Shown in pieces: positions 45,637 to 55,196 of a stretch of 64,000 nucleotides of DNA. The stretch covers positions 1,178,001-1,242,000 of the forward strand of contig NZ_CP085154.1 of NCBI RefSeq assembly GCF_022788695.1, in the 5' to 3' direction. The DNA is from Pseudosulfitobacter sp. DSM 107133 (GTDB lineage: Bacteria > Pseudomonadota > Alphaproteobacteria > Rhodobacterales > Rhodobacteraceae). Below the pieces are notes generated by a model. It was given only the letters and a program-made list of their open reading frames with translations, did not search any database and was not told where the DNA came from. The position numbers were made by a program, and so were the translations under genes. Position 1 is the first letter of the stretch, and the number at the start of each line of letters is the position of its first letter.

Positions 45637-47736
45637 GTGCCCGACCTGCTGATCGAACTGTTTTCCGAAGAAATCCCCGCACGGATGCAAACCCGCGCGG
45701 CGGGTGACCTGAAAAAGCTGGTGACCGACGGGCTGGTCGAGGCGGGCCTGACCTATGCCTCTGCCGCCGCCTTCTCGACGCCGCGCCGCCTGACGCTGAC
45801 CATCGAGGGCGCGCTGGCCGCGTCGCCGACCACCGTGGAAGAGCGCAAGGGCCCCAAGGCCGACGCCCCCGAAAAGGCCATCGAAGGCTTCCTGCGCGGT
45901 GCCGGCCTGACCCGCGACGATCTGGAAGAACGCGACACGCCCAAGGGCAAGATCCTGTTCGCCAAGATCACCAAGCCGGGTCGCCCCGCCGCCGAAATCG
46001 TGGCCGAGGTGCTGGAACGCACCATTCGCAATTTCCCCTGGCCCAAGTCGATGCGCTGGGGCGATGGCACCCTGAAATGGGTGCGCCCGCTGCATTCGAT
46101 CCTGTGTATTCTGGTCGCCGAAGAGGGCGCCGAAGTGGTGCCCATGGACATCGACGGCATCGCCTCGGGCAACACCACGCAGGGCCACCGTTTCATGTCA
46201 CCCGGCGCGATCACCGTGCGCAGCTTCGACGACTACACCACCAAACTGCAACACGCCCATGTGGTGCTGGACCCCGCCGAGCGCGCCAACGCCATCTGGC
46301 ACGACGCCACCACGCAGGCCTTTGCCCAGGGGCTTGAGGTGGTCGAAGACGCGGGCCTTCTGGCCGAGGTCGCAGGGCTGGTGGAATGGCCCGTGGTGCT
46401 GATGGGCAAGATCGACGACGATTTTCTGGGCCTGCCGCCCGAGGTGCTGCAAACCTCGATGAAAGAGCATCAAAAGTTCTTTTCCGTGCGCAACCCCAAG
46501 ACCGGGCGGATCGAACGGTTCATCACCGTCGCCAACCGCGAAACCGCCGACAATGGCGCGACTATCCTTGCGGGCAACCAAAAGGTGCTGTCGGCCCGTC
46601 TGGCCGATGCAAAATTCTTCTGGGAAAACGACCTGCGCACCGCAAATGCAGGCATGACCGACTGGCTGGACGCGCTGAAAAACGTGACCTTCCACAACAA
46701 GCTGGGCACACAGGCCGATCTGGTCGACCGCATGGCGACACTGGCGCGTGAAATCGCCCCCGCCGTGGGCGCCGACCCCGATCAGGCCGAGCGCGCCGCG
46801 CGTCTGGCCAAGGCGGATCTGGCCTCGGAAATGGTCTATGAATTCCCCGAGCTTCAGGGGCTTATGGGCCGCTATTACATCGAAGCCATGGGCGAGGACA
46901 AAGCCATCGCCGCCGCCGCACAGGATCACTATGCGCCGCTGGGGCCGTCCGACGACGTGCCAACCGCGCCGGTGTCGGTGGCCGTGGCACTGGCCGAGAA
47001 GATCGACAAGCTGACAGGCTTCTGGGCGATTGACGAGAAGCCGACGGGGAGCAAAGACCCCTTTGCGCTGCGGCGGGCGGCTTTGGGGGTTATTCGGATT
47101 TTGGTTGAGAACGACTTGGCGCTTAGCTTGAAGTCGGAAGCTCTCCAAGTTTCTAGTACGATCATTACTACTACTTTGAAGCTTTCGCTTCAAAAGCTGA
47201 CTTCAAAGAACGCCGACCTCCTCGCCTTCATCCACGACCGCCTCAAAGTCTACCTGCGCGACCAAGGCATCCGCCACGACATCATCGACGCCTGCATCGC
47301 CATGGAGGGGAACGACGACCTCAACCTGCTGGTCAAACGCGCCCGCGCCCTGTCGGACACGTTGAAAACCGACGACGGCGAAAACCTGATCCAGGGCTTC
47401 AAACGCGCCAACAACATCCTGACACAGGCGGAACAGGCCGACGGCGTCGAATACTCCTATGGCGCGGACCCGAAATTTGCCGAAACCGACGAGGAACGCG
47501 CCCTGTTCGCCGCCCTCGATGCCGCAGAGGCACAGATCACCCCCGCGATGCAGGCACAGGATTTCACCACAGCCATGTCCGCCATGGCCGGCCTGCGCGC
47601 ACCGATTGATGCGTTCTTTACCGCCGTCCAGGTGAATTCCGACAATGCCACCGTGCGCCGCAACCGTCTGAACCTGCTCAGCCGCATCCGCCAGATCTGT
47701 CTGGCCGTGGCCGACCTGACCCGCATCGAGGGTTAA
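45637..47736 (+). CDS. glyS: Glycyl-tRNA synthetase beta subunit
   Basis: tRNA-binding subunit of glycyl-tRNA synthetase. About 699 residues, with the family start PDLLIELFSEEIPARM, KSMRWGDGTLKWVRPLHS, and the C-terminal anticodon-binding part (RLKVYLRDQGIRHDIIDA). Two in-frame GTG codons compete: 45637 has AAAGG at seven bases and gives MPDLLIEL; 45631 is too close to it. Residues about 478-527 are encoded by a patch (47068-47215) with quite different codon choice and lower GC, including the palindrome TTTGAAGC-TTTC-GCTTCAAA (47175-47194). Confidence 0.95.
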   Translation: MPDLLIELFSEEIPARMQTRAAGDLKKLVTDGLVEAGLTYASAAAFSTPRRLTLTIEGALAASPTTVEERKGPKADAPEKAIEGFLRGAGLTRDDLEERDTPKGKILFAKITKPGRPAAEIVAEVLERTIRNFPWPKSMRWGDGTLKWVRPLHSILCILVAEEGAEVVPMDIDGIASGNTTQGHRFMSPGAITVRSFDDYTTKLQHAHVVLDPAERANAIWHDATTQAFAQGLEVVEDAGLLAEVAGLVEWPVVLMGKIDDDFLGLPPEVLQTSMKEHQKFFSVRNPKTGRIERFITVANRETADNGATILAGNQKVLSARLADAKFFWENDLRTANAGMTDWLDALKNVTFHNKLGTQADLVDRMATLAREIAPAVGADPDQAERAARLAKADLASEMVYEFPELQGLMGRYYIEAMGEDKAIAAAAQDHYAPLGPSDDVPTAPVSVAVALAEKIDKLTGFWAIDEKPTGSKDPFALRRAALGVIRILVENDLALSLKSEALQVSSTIITTTLKLSLQKLTSKNADLLAFIHDRLKVYLRDQGIRHDIIDACIAMEGNDDLNLLVKRARALSDTLKTDDGENLIQGFKRANNILTQAEQADGVEYSYGADPKFAETDEERALFAALDAAEAQITPAMQAQDFTTAMSAMAGLRAPIDAFFTAVQVNSDNATVRRNRLNLLSRIRQICLAVADLTRIEG

Positions 47737-47737
47737 A

Positions 47738-47834
47738 CCCCTTCATCTTGCAGGGTAAACTCCGGGGGAGGCGCGCAGCGCCGGGGGCAGAGCCCCCTCA
47801 AGGCATCTTTTTCAAGGGGGCCCAAGCCCCCTTG
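47738..47834 (+). repeat. Intergenic repeat A, copy 2, with extra hairpin
   Basis: Starts directly after the glyS stop with CCCCTTCATCTTGCAGGG and TAAACTCC, followed by hairpins GGCGC-GCA-GCGCC and GGGGGC-AGA-GCCCCC, as in the copy at 22274. A third hairpin follows, CAAGGGGGC-CCAA-GCCCCCTTG (47813-47834). It separates glyS from the PPDK-like gene. Confidence 0.8.
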
Positions 47835-47883
47835 TCACATAATCATTAACTTCTATGCTGCGCCCAAACCAAAAGGTGCCGCA

Positions 47884-50421
47884 GTGCAGAACAACCCTGA
47901 CACAACGCTCGTGACGCAGACCGCCCCGATCACCGCTGAAACGCACGGCGGTCGGGCAAAATGTCTGCAACGGCTGGTGCGGCTGGACCTGCCGGTGCCG
48001 GCCACCGTGGCGCTCAGCTTTGGCGCTGTGCACAACATCGCTTCGGGCCACCTGCCTGATATTCCAGGCATTCTTTCCGAATTCCCTTCTCGCGCCCTGC
48101 TGTGCGTGCGCCCGTCCTCGCAAGATCCCGATTGGGGCGGTCCGGGGGCGGTGCTGAACATCGGCATGAACCACGACCGTCACGCCGAGCTGTGCGAAAG
48201 CCTTGGCACACTGGCGGCGACCAAGATTTTCCTGCGCTTCGTGCAGGGCTATGCGGTGCATGTCGCGCGGCTTGATCCCGATATGTTCGACGCCATCGAC
48301 GGCGAAGGCCCCGAGGCGCTTGCCGCGACCCTGCGCGCCTATGAGGACGAGACCGAAGAGCCGTTTCCCGCAGACATCGGCACCCAACTGGCCGGTGTGC
48401 TGAAATCCATGGCCCGCGCGTGGGAGGGCACCTCGGCCCGCCTGTTGCGCATGGCCAAGGGCGCGCCTGCGGATGCGGGGCTGGGTCTGGTGGTGCAGCA
48501 GATGGCGCTGGGCGTCGGGCGTGGCGAATGCGGATCGGGCGTGTTGCAGCTGGTCGATTCTGATACCGGTCTGGAACAGATCACGGGCCGCTATCTGCGC
48601 CAAAGTCAGGGCCGCGACGCGCTCAGCCCGCAGGCCGAGAGCATCTATATCACCTGCGACCCGCGCGGCCCCTCGCTTGAGGAATTGCTGCCCGAGTGTT
48701 TTGCCGAGCTCAAATCCCACGCTGCCCTGATGCGCGCCCGTCTGCGCGAAGAGATGCAGGTGGAATTTACCGTTGATAACGGCGCTTTGCACATTCTCGA
48801 CGGGGTGCGCGTGACCCGTTCATCGCAAGCGACAGTGCGGATTGCCGTGCAACTGGCGCGCGATGGTATCATCACCCGCGAAGAGGCGCTGATGCGGGTG
48901 GAACCGCGCGCGCTGAACGAATTGCTGCACCGCCAGATCGCCGCTGACGCGCCGCGTGACGTGTTGGGGCAGGGCATTGCCGCCAGCCCCGGTGCCGCCA
49001 CCGGACGGCTGGTGTTCTCGGCCTCCGAAGCGCAGGCCAGCGCCGCGCGCTCGGAACCCTGCATTCTGGTGCGCCGCGAAACCTCGCCCGAGGACATTCG
49101 CGGCATGCATGCGGCCAGGGGTGTCATGACCGAACGCGGTGGTATCACCAGCCACGCCGCCGTCATCGGGCGCGGCATTGGTCTGCCCTGTGTCGTGGGC
49201 ATTTCGGACATGAAATTCAATATCGCCAACAAGACGATTCAGGCCAGCGACGGCCGTACCCTGCGCGAAGGCGATGTGGTGACCGTTGACGGGACCTCGG
49301 GGCAGGTGCTGCTGGGCGCGCCCGACATGCACGAGGCCGCGCTGGACGACGCCTTTCAGGAACTGATGGACTGGGCCAGCGAGGCCAGCGATATCGGCGT
49401 GCGCGCCAATGCCGACACGCCCGCCGACGCCCAGACCGCGCGCAATTTCAATGCGCAGGGAATCGGGCTGTGCCGCACCGAACATATGTTCTTTGAACCG
49501 GGCCGCCTGACTGTCATGCGCGAGATGATCTTTGCCGATTCCTCGCAAGACCGGCGCGCTTCGCTGGAACGTCTGCTGCCGATGCAGCGCGACGACTTTA
49601 CCCAGCTGTTCCGCATCATGCAGGGCCAGCCGGTGTGCATCCGTCTGTTCGATCCGCCCTTGCACGAATTCCTGCCCACCAACCGGTCGGGCCAGCGCGA
49701 ACTGGCCGAGGCGCTGGATCTGCCTTTGTCCACTGTCATGCGTCGCGTCGAAGGGTTGATGGAATACAACCCCATGTTGGGCATGCGCGGTGTGCGTCTG
49801 GGCATCACAGTGCCGGAAATCTACGAGATGCAGGCCCGCGCGATTTTCGAGGCGACCATTGACGCCAGCAAGGACGGCGATCCGGTGGTGCCCGAGATCA
49901 TGATCCCGCTGGTCAGCGCCAAACGCGAGGTTGAGCTGGTGCGCGCGCGCGTCGATGCTGTTGCCGCCGCAGTGCGTCATGAACGCGGCGCCGCTTTTGA
50001 CTACCGGTTGGGCGTTATGGTGGAAACACCGCGCGCCGCGTTGCGGGCCGCCGAAATCGCGCCCTATTGTGCGTTCATGAGCTTTGGGACCAATGACCTG
50101 ACGCAGATGACCTATGGCCTGTCGCGCGATGATGCGGGGCGGTTCATGTCGACCTATGTCAAACAGGGCGTCTTTCCCGAAGATCCGTTTCACACCCTGG
50201 ATGTGGACGGCGTGGGCGAGCTGATTGCAATCGGGGCCGAGCGGGGCCGATCCGCCTCGCCCAATCTTGTTCTGTCGGTCTGCGGCGAACATGGCGGCAA
50301 CCCCGAATCGATTGCATTCGTGCGTCAGGCCGGGTTTGACTATGTTTCCTGTTCGCCGTTTCGCGTTCCGGTTGCACGCCTTGCAGCCGCGCAGCTTGCG
50401 ATAGGTCACAAGACTGGGTAG
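47884..50421 (+). CDS. Pyruvate phosphate dikinase-like protein with altered ATP-grasp domain
   Basis: 845 residues, slightly short for PPDK. The phosphohistidine domain is intact (ERGGITSHAAVIGRG, His424), and so is the PEP/pyruvate barrel (SVCGEHGGNPESIAF with the catalytic Cys; MSFGTNDLTQMTYGLSRDD). The N-terminal ATP-grasp domain is degenerate against the Clostridium enzyme: the Lys of KGANL is Arg24, Asp of the DxE pair is Gln292 (Glu294 kept), Gln of LQTR is Asp306; the SMPGMMDT motif reads DPDWGGPGAV. It may act as a partial phosphotransferase or regulator rather than a true dikinase. GTG start at 47884 with AAAAGG seven bases before. Confidence 0.85.
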   Translation: MQNNPDTTLVTQTAPITAETHGGRAKCLQRLVRLDLPVPATVALSFGAVHNIASGHLPDIPGILSEFPSRALLCVRPSSQDPDWGGPGAVLNIGMNHDRHAELCESLGTLAATKIFLRFVQGYAVHVARLDPDMFDAIDGEGPEALAATLRAYEDETEEPFPADIGTQLAGVLKSMARAWEGTSARLLRMAKGAPADAGLGLVVQQMALGVGRGECGSGVLQLVDSDTGLEQITGRYLRQSQGRDALSPQAESIYITCDPRGPSLEELLPECFAELKSHAALMRARLREEMQVEFTVDNGALHILDGVRVTRSSQATVRIAVQLARDGIITREEALMRVEPRALNELLHRQIAADAPRDVLGQGIAASPGAATGRLVFSASEAQASAARSEPCILVRRETSPEDIRGMHAARGVMTERGGITSHAAVIGRGIGLPCVVGISDMKFNIANKTIQASDGRTLREGDVVTVDGTSGQVLLGAPDMHEAALDDAFQELMDWASEASDIGVRANADTPADAQTARNFNAQGIGLCRTEHMFFEPGRLTVMREMIFADSSQDRRASLERLLPMQRDDFTQLFRIMQGQPVCIRLFDPPLHEFLPTNRSGQRELAEALDLPLSTVMRRVEGLMEYNPMLGMRGVRLGITVPEIYEMQARAIFEATIDASKDGDPVVPEIMIPLVSAKREVELVRARVDAVAAAVRHERGAAFDYRLGVMVETPRAALRAAEIAPYCAFMSFGTNDLTQMTYGLSRDDAGRFMSTYVKQGVFPEDPFHTLDVDGVGELIAIGAERGRSASPNLVLSVCGEHGGNPESIAFVRQAGFDYVSCSPFRVPVARLAAAQLAIGHKTG

Positions 50422-50541
50422 AATCCCCCTGTAATCGCTGCCAGATGCTGTGCCCGCGCGGGTCTGCCTGCGACATAAAGGCCCTATAGGTAGATTCTTT
50501 GGTCCGTTTTCGTTAGACGGGCGGCACTGCAACTGCGTGCG

Positions 50542-51180
50542 ATGGGTCTGATGAAATTTTTGCTGCTGTGCCTCTCACTGGCCTTTGGTCTGTGTTCTGT
50601 TCCTGCTCATGCCTCGGAGAAAGAGGCGCTGACATTGCTCAAGACCGAACGTCAGGGTCTGCAATCACTGTCTCAGGATCGCCTGCAAGCAATGATCGCG
50701 CCTCCGACTGTCAGCCACAAGGGCATTCAGTTCACCAGCAGCTGGCTGGACCACCAACCCAAGGCCACAGGCGGCGACCAGTGGCGGTGTCTGTCCGAGG
50801 CGCTGTATTTCGAAGCGCGCGGCGAGACCGTCAAAGGCCAGTTTGCTGTGGCAGAGGTCATCATGAACCGGGTCAAGTCGGGCCGTTTCCCCGGATCGGT
50901 TTGCGGTGTGATCCACCAGGGCACCGGCAAACGTTATCAGTGTCAGTTCACCTATACCTGTGACGGGCACGCCGAGAAAATCAGTGAACCCGCAGCCTTC
51001 AACCGCGTCGCAAAAGTTGCCCGCGCCGTGCTGGACGGCACTGCGCCGAAGCTGACAGAAGGTGCCACGCACTACCACACCACCGCCGTGAACCCGCGCT
51101 GGAGCAAGGTCTATACCCAAACCGCGCGCATCGGGGTGCATCTGTTCTACCGCGACACATACCGTACGGCGTCGAACTGA
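50542..51180 (+). CDS. Cell wall hydrolase, SleB type (Hydrolase_2)
   Basis: 212 residues with signal peptide (hydrophobic 5-20, AHA-SE). The SleB-like domain shows CLSEALYFEARGETVKGQ with the catalytic Glu, AVAEVIMNRVKSGRFPGSVC and QCQFTYTCDG; the end THYHTTAVNPRWS is typical. In spore formers the family cuts cortex peptidoglycan; in alphaproteobacteria it is a general periplasmic wall hydrolase. It is monocistronic, 120 bases after the PPDK-like gene. Confidence 0.88.
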   Translation: MGLMKFLLLCLSLAFGLCSVPAHASEKEALTLLKTERQGLQSLSQDRLQAMIAPPTVSHKGIQFTSSWLDHQPKATGGDQWRCLSEALYFEARGETVKGQFAVAEVIMNRVKSGRFPGSVCGVIHQGTGKRYQCQFTYTCDGHAEKISEPAAFNRVAKVARAVLDGTAPKLTEGATHYHTTAVNPRWSKVYTQTARIGVHLFYRDTYRTASN

Positions 51181-51280
51181 CCAAACGCCGCCTTTGACCC
51201 TTGGGGCGACGTCTTTAACACTGTCGTTTTCGGGTCGGTGACGCTAGAAGGGCAGCCAACTGCTCTTGGGACGCGTCAAT

Positions 51281-52201
51281 ATGGCCTCTGAAATCCACCT
51301 TGCTTTTGCGCACCCGTCTGAACGGTCCGCTGCCACAGATGAGGGCATGCCGCTCGACCGGATTTCGGTGCGCGACTATGCGGTCGATGTCGAGATTGGT
51401 GCCTTTCAGGCCGAGCGTGGCAAGACCCAGCGCATCAAGTTCAATATCGTGGTCGAGGTTCAGCCGCTGACCGGACCCGTCGACGACGATGTCGATCGCA
51501 TCCTGAGCTATGACAAGGTGACCGAAGCAATCGCGCACGAACTGGCGGACGAGCGGTTGAACCTGTTGGAAACGCTGGCCGAACGGGTGGCGGATCGTAT
51601 CCTGATCGAACCGCAGGCGGTGCGCGCCTTTGTGCGTATCGAAAAACTGGATCGGGGGCCGGGCGCTTTGGGCGTCGAGATCGTGCGCGCCCGCGCCGAA
51701 GATGCCGCGCCCGTCGAAGAAGAAGAGGTCCTGCACCCCGAGCTGGTGTTCTTTGGCAATGCGGCCATTTCATCACCACACCTGACTGGCTGGATCGACC
51801 AGCTGCATGCTGCCGGTCGCCCGCTGATCTTTTGCGTCGGCCCCTCGGATGTCCCCGCCCCGCAGTCCGGTCACCGCTGGACCCAGCGGCGCATCGACCT
51901 GCTGGCGATTGAGCAAAACGCATGGGTGCTGGCCGCCCGCGATGCGCGCTGTGTGGTGGTCGAGACCCACACCGAGCTGGAATGGGCGATGAAAAACGGC
52001 CAGAGCTGTGTCTGGGCCCCCTCCAAGATCGTTCTCGACGCAGTTGCAGGCCCTTCGGTTCAACCCAGCGATGCAGTGGCATTGGCCGCGTGGTTTGCCT
52101 CGACCTATCACGCCAGCGAGCTTCTGGTGATTGGCGCTGACCTGCCTGCGGATGCTTCTGTGCCGTTGCGCGCCGTGCCGGTGACGGAAGCTGTGCTGTG
52201 A
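51281..52201 (+). CDS. folB: Dihydroneopterin aldolase with C-terminal extra domain
   Basis: Residues 20-140 are FolB (ISVRDYAVDVEIGAFQAERG, LSYDKVTEAIAHELADERLN, VRIEKLDRGPGALGVEI), which makes 6-hydroxymethyl-dihydropterin for folate. A FolB chain is usually about 120 residues; here about 160 more follow (ELVFFGNAAISSPHLTGW ... HASELLVIGADLPADA), looking like an alpha/beta fold with a Gly-rich strand, possibly amino-acid-kinase-like. ATG at 51281 is preferred over TTG at 51266. The stop overlaps folP (GTGA). Confidence 0.88.
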   Translation: MASEIHLAFAHPSERSAATDEGMPLDRISVRDYAVDVEIGAFQAERGKTQRIKFNIVVEVQPLTGPVDDDVDRILSYDKVTEAIAHELADERLNLLETLAERVADRILIEPQAVRAFVRIEKLDRGPGALGVEIVRARAEDAAPVEEEEVLHPELVFFGNAAISSPHLTGWIDQLHAAGRPLIFCVGPSDVPAPQSGHRWTQRRIDLLAIEQNAWVLAARDARCVVVETHTELEWAMKNGQSCVWAPSKIVLDAVAGPSVQPSDAVALAAWFASTYHASELLVIGADLPADASVPLRAVPVTEAVL

Positions 52202-53208
52202 CACAATATGTCCGGCCTTTGGTACAGGTCGGCCCTGTGCGGCCTGACCGCGCGGTGTCGCTGGCCGGAGGCTGGAGCTGGTTCACCGATGTCGAAGTGC
52301 TTGAGCGCGGGCGCGTGCCTGTGGTGATCCCTGCGGATCAATGTGATGTCGATCTGACCCCGCTGACGGCCGCGCGGGCGCCGATTGCAGGCCTTGCGTG
52401 GCATACACCGCATGTCATGGGTATTCTCAACGTCACCCCTGACAGCTTTTCCGATGGTGGACAGCACGCGGGCGATGCGGCCACCGCCCATGCCCAGCGT
52501 ATGGTGCAGGAGGGGGCGGCGATGATCGACGTAGGCGGTGAATCCACCCGCCCGGGCGCCGAAACCGTCGATCCGCAAGACGAGATTGCCCGCACTGCCC
52601 CGGCCATTGCCGCCATGCGGGCGGCGGGGATCGACACGCCTGTGTCCATCGACACCCGCAAGGCTGCCGTTGCGGCGGCGGCGCTGGACGCGGGGGCGGA
52701 TATCGTGAACGACGTGGCAGGCTTAACCTATGATACCGCGCTTGCCCCGCTGTGTGCTGCGCGGGGCGCACCCGTATGCGTCATGCATGCGCAGGGTGAT
52801 CCGGCGACCATGCACCACGACCCGCAATATGATGACGTGCTGCTGGACGTCTATGATTACCTGTCCGGACGCATTGCAGAGCTGACGGCACAGGGCATCG
52901 CACGCGACCGGATCATCGTTGATCCCGGCATCGGCTTTGGCAAGACGCTGGACCACAACATGGTGCTGCTGAACCGCCTGTCGCTGTTTCACGGCCTTGG
53001 CGCGCCGATCCTGCTGGGCGTGTCACGCAAGCGTTTCATCGGCACGCTGGCGGCGGAACCGGACGCGGCCAAACGCGGCCCCGGATCGGTGGGCGTGGCA
53101 TTGGCCGCCTTGGGGCAGGGGGTGCAGCTGATCCGCGCCCATGACGTTGCACTGCACACACAGGCCATTGCGCTTTGGCGCGCCTCTGTGGCACATCAGT
53201 CTTCATGA
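52198..53208 (+). CDS. folP: Dihydropteroate synthase
   Basis: Joins hydroxymethyl-dihydropterin diphosphate and p-aminobenzoate; target of sulfonamides. 336 residues, of which the first 65 are an N-terminal extension. The barrel has [45 protein letters not shown] and [12 protein letters not shown] start at 52198 overlaps the folB stop, and the folP stop overlaps glmM (ATGA). Confidence 0.95.
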   Translation: MTQYVRPLVQVGPVRPDRAVSLAGGWSWFTDVEVLERGRVPVVIPADQCDVDLTPLTAARAPIAGLAWHTPHVMGILNVTPDSFSDGGQHAGDAATAHAQRMVQEGAAMIDVGGESTRPGAETVDPQDEIARTAPAIAAMRAAGIDTPVSIDTRKAAVAAAALDAGADIVNDVAGLTYDTALAPLCAARGAPVCVMHAQGDPATMHHDPQYDDVLLDVYDYLSGRIAELTAQGIARDRIIVDPGIGFGKTLDHNMVLLNRLSLFHGLGAPILLGVSRKRFIGTLAAEPDAAKRGPGSVGVALAALGQGVQLIRAHDVALHTQAIALWRASVAHQSS

Positions 53209-54563
53209 AAAAACTCTTTGGCACAGACGGCATTCGCGGCACTGCGAACACCGGCAATATGACCGCTGAAACCGCCCTGCGCATTGGCGCGGCGGTCGGG
53301 CGCTATTTCAAGCGCGATGACAGCAGTGTGCACCGCGTGGTGATCGGCAAGGACACGCGGCTGTCGGGCTATATGTTCGAAAACGCGCTGACGGCGGGTC
53401 TGACCTCGATGGGCATGAACGTGCTGCTGCTGGGGCCGGTGCCGACACCTGCCGTGGGCCTGCTGACACGCTCCATGCGCGCGGACCTGGGGGTGATGAT
53501 CTCGGCCAGCCACAATCCCGCGCACGACAACGGGATCAAGTTCTTCGGTCCCGACGGCTTCAAACTGTCCGACGCTGCCGAGGCTGAAATCGAAACGCTT
53601 GTGCGCGACGGTGTCGATCTGATCGACGCCGGCCAGATTGGCCGTGCCAAACGGATCGACGACGGGCGTTTTCGCTATATCGAGCGGCTGAAATCCACCT
53701 TTCCGCGCCAGATGCGACTGGACGGGCTAAAGGTTGTGATCGACTGCGCCAACGGGGCGGCCCACCGTGTCGCGCCTGAGGCGTTGTGGGAACTGGGGGC
53801 CACCGTGATCCCAGTGGGCGTCAGCCCCAATGGCCACAATATCAATCAGGGCTGCGGCAGCACCCACCCCGAAACCGCCGCCGAAACCGTTGTGGCGCAT
53901 GGTGCGGATGTGGCGATTTGTCTGGACGGCGATGCTGACCGCGTGATCCTGATAGACGAGAACGGCACCGTCGGTGATGGCGATCAGTTCATGGCCCTGA
54001 TGGCGGCCCGCTGGGCGGACGAGGGCAAGCTGAAAGGCAATGCTCTGGTCGCCACCGTGATGTCGAACCTTGGCCTTGAACGGTTTCTGGAAGGGCGCGG
54101 CCTGCGCCTTGAACGCACCAATGTGGGCGACCGCTATGTGGTGGAACGGATGCGCGAAGGCGGGTTTAATCTGGGCGGTGAACAGTCAGGCCATATCGTG
54201 ATGACCGACCATTCCACCACCGGCGACGGCCTGATGGCCGGCCTGCAATTTCTGGCGGAAATGGTCCGCTCGGGCAAACCTGCCAGCACGCTGTTGCACA
54301 GTTTTGATCCGGTGCCCCAACTGCTGAAAAACGTGCGTTACGCCGACGGACAGGCACCGCTGGACGATGCATCAGTCAAGGCGGCGATTGCGCAGGCCGA
54401 GGCTGATCTGGCCACTGGCGGACGGCTGTTGATCCGCAAATCCGGTACCGAGCCGCTGATCAGGGTGATGGCTGAACACGAAGATGCCGCCCTGATGGAA
54501 CGGGCCGTTGCCAGCGTGGTCGATGCAGTGGGCAGCGCGGTTTCATTGCCTGTTATCGGTTGA
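53205..54563 (+). CDS. glmM: Phosphoglucosamine mutase
   Basis: Converts glucosamine 6-phosphate to the 1-phosphate for UDP-GlcNAc and cell wall synthesis. 452 residues; catalytic Ser102 in [18 protein letters not shown], Mg loop DGDADR, and the substrate loop GGEQSGHIV. The start at 53205 gives [12 protein letters not shown]. folP-glmM linkage is widespread in proteobacteria. Confidence 0.96.
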   Translation: MKKLFGTDGIRGTANTGNMTAETALRIGAAVGRYFKRDDSSVHRVVIGKDTRLSGYMFENALTAGLTSMGMNVLLLGPVPTPAVGLLTRSMRADLGVMISASHNPAHDNGIKFFGPDGFKLSDAAEAEIETLVRDGVDLIDAGQIGRAKRIDDGRFRYIERLKSTFPRQMRLDGLKVVIDCANGAAHRVAPEALWELGATVIPVGVSPNGHNINQGCGSTHPETAAETVVAHGADVAICLDGDADRVILIDENGTVGDGDQFMALMAARWADEGKLKGNALVATVMSNLGLERFLEGRGLRLERTNVGDRYVVERMREGGFNLGGEQSGHIVMTDHSTTGDGLMAGLQFLAEMVRSGKPASTLLHSFDPVPQLLKNVRYADGQAPLDDASVKAAIAQAEADLATGGRLLIRKSGTEPLIRVMAEHEDAALMERAVASVVDAVGSAVSLPVIG

Positions 54564-54600
54564 TCGCATCGTCTTTGGCTGGAGGGTTCATCCCGACGGA

Positions 54601-55149
54601 TCACCCCAGTCTCGCGCGCTTCATGTCCATGATCAGGCCCACGGAATCCATATAGAGCGTGCCCACGGCCTTGGATTTGCGGGCCAGTTTTCCCTGATCC
54701 AGCAGTGCCGCGGCTTTGCCTTTGCTGGCCTTGCGCAGGGTCGTTTCCACCGCGGCATTTTGGCCATTTATCGGGATGCTGAGCCGTACCGAACGCGCCT
54801 TGGCCAGGGCCGCTTCGCCGTTCTTGTTCATTTCGGCAAAGAGCGTATCGCCGTATTGGCGCACCGTACCGACCTTGGCCGCGCGTTTGGTGCGCTGCCG
54901 GGCGGGCACACCACCCGCCGCGCGGTTGTCCGGCACAAGTTTGGCCTGCTTCATGCTCTGTACCATCACCAGCAAGGGAAGGAGCAGCACAAGCAGACTC
55001 ACCTGTGCCACAACCAGCAGGATCAGCAGCGTCCTAAGCGTTTCCCGCCCGCTGCCATCTGCATCTGCCTTGTCCGGTATGTTAAAAACGCCGACAGCGG
55101 CAAAGGCTGCCAATGTCGAAACGACGTCTCTTCTATCATATTCTGTCAT
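54601..55149 (-). CDS. Single-helix membrane protein, function unknown
   Basis: 182 residues with one strongly hydrophobic segment (about 40-63, LLILLVVAQVSLLVLLLPLL) after an acidic N-terminus, and a basic, Lys/Arg/Ala-rich C-terminal part with several AALAKAR- and LARKSKAV-type helices. No family recognised. The ATG at 55149 follows AAGGGGG. Convergent with glmM, divergent from nothing: the next gene is on the same strand. Confidence 0.7.
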   Translation of the reverse strand: MTEYDRRDVVSTLAAFAAVGVFNIPDKADADGSGRETLRTLLILLVVAQVSLLVLLLPLLVMVQSMKQAKLVPDNRAAGGVPARQRTKRAAKVGTVRQYGDTLFAEMNKNGEAALAKARSVRLSIPINGQNAAVETTLRKASKGKAAALLDQGKLARKSKAVGTLYMDSVGLIMDMKRARLG

Positions 55150-55196
55150 CGTTTACCCCCTTACCAACTAGGAAAGGATAGCGCGAAAACGGAAAA

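Noticed and set aside
48820..50532. 570-codon frame opposite the PPDK-like gene
   Set aside because: Shadow frame; no start signal or recognisable domain.
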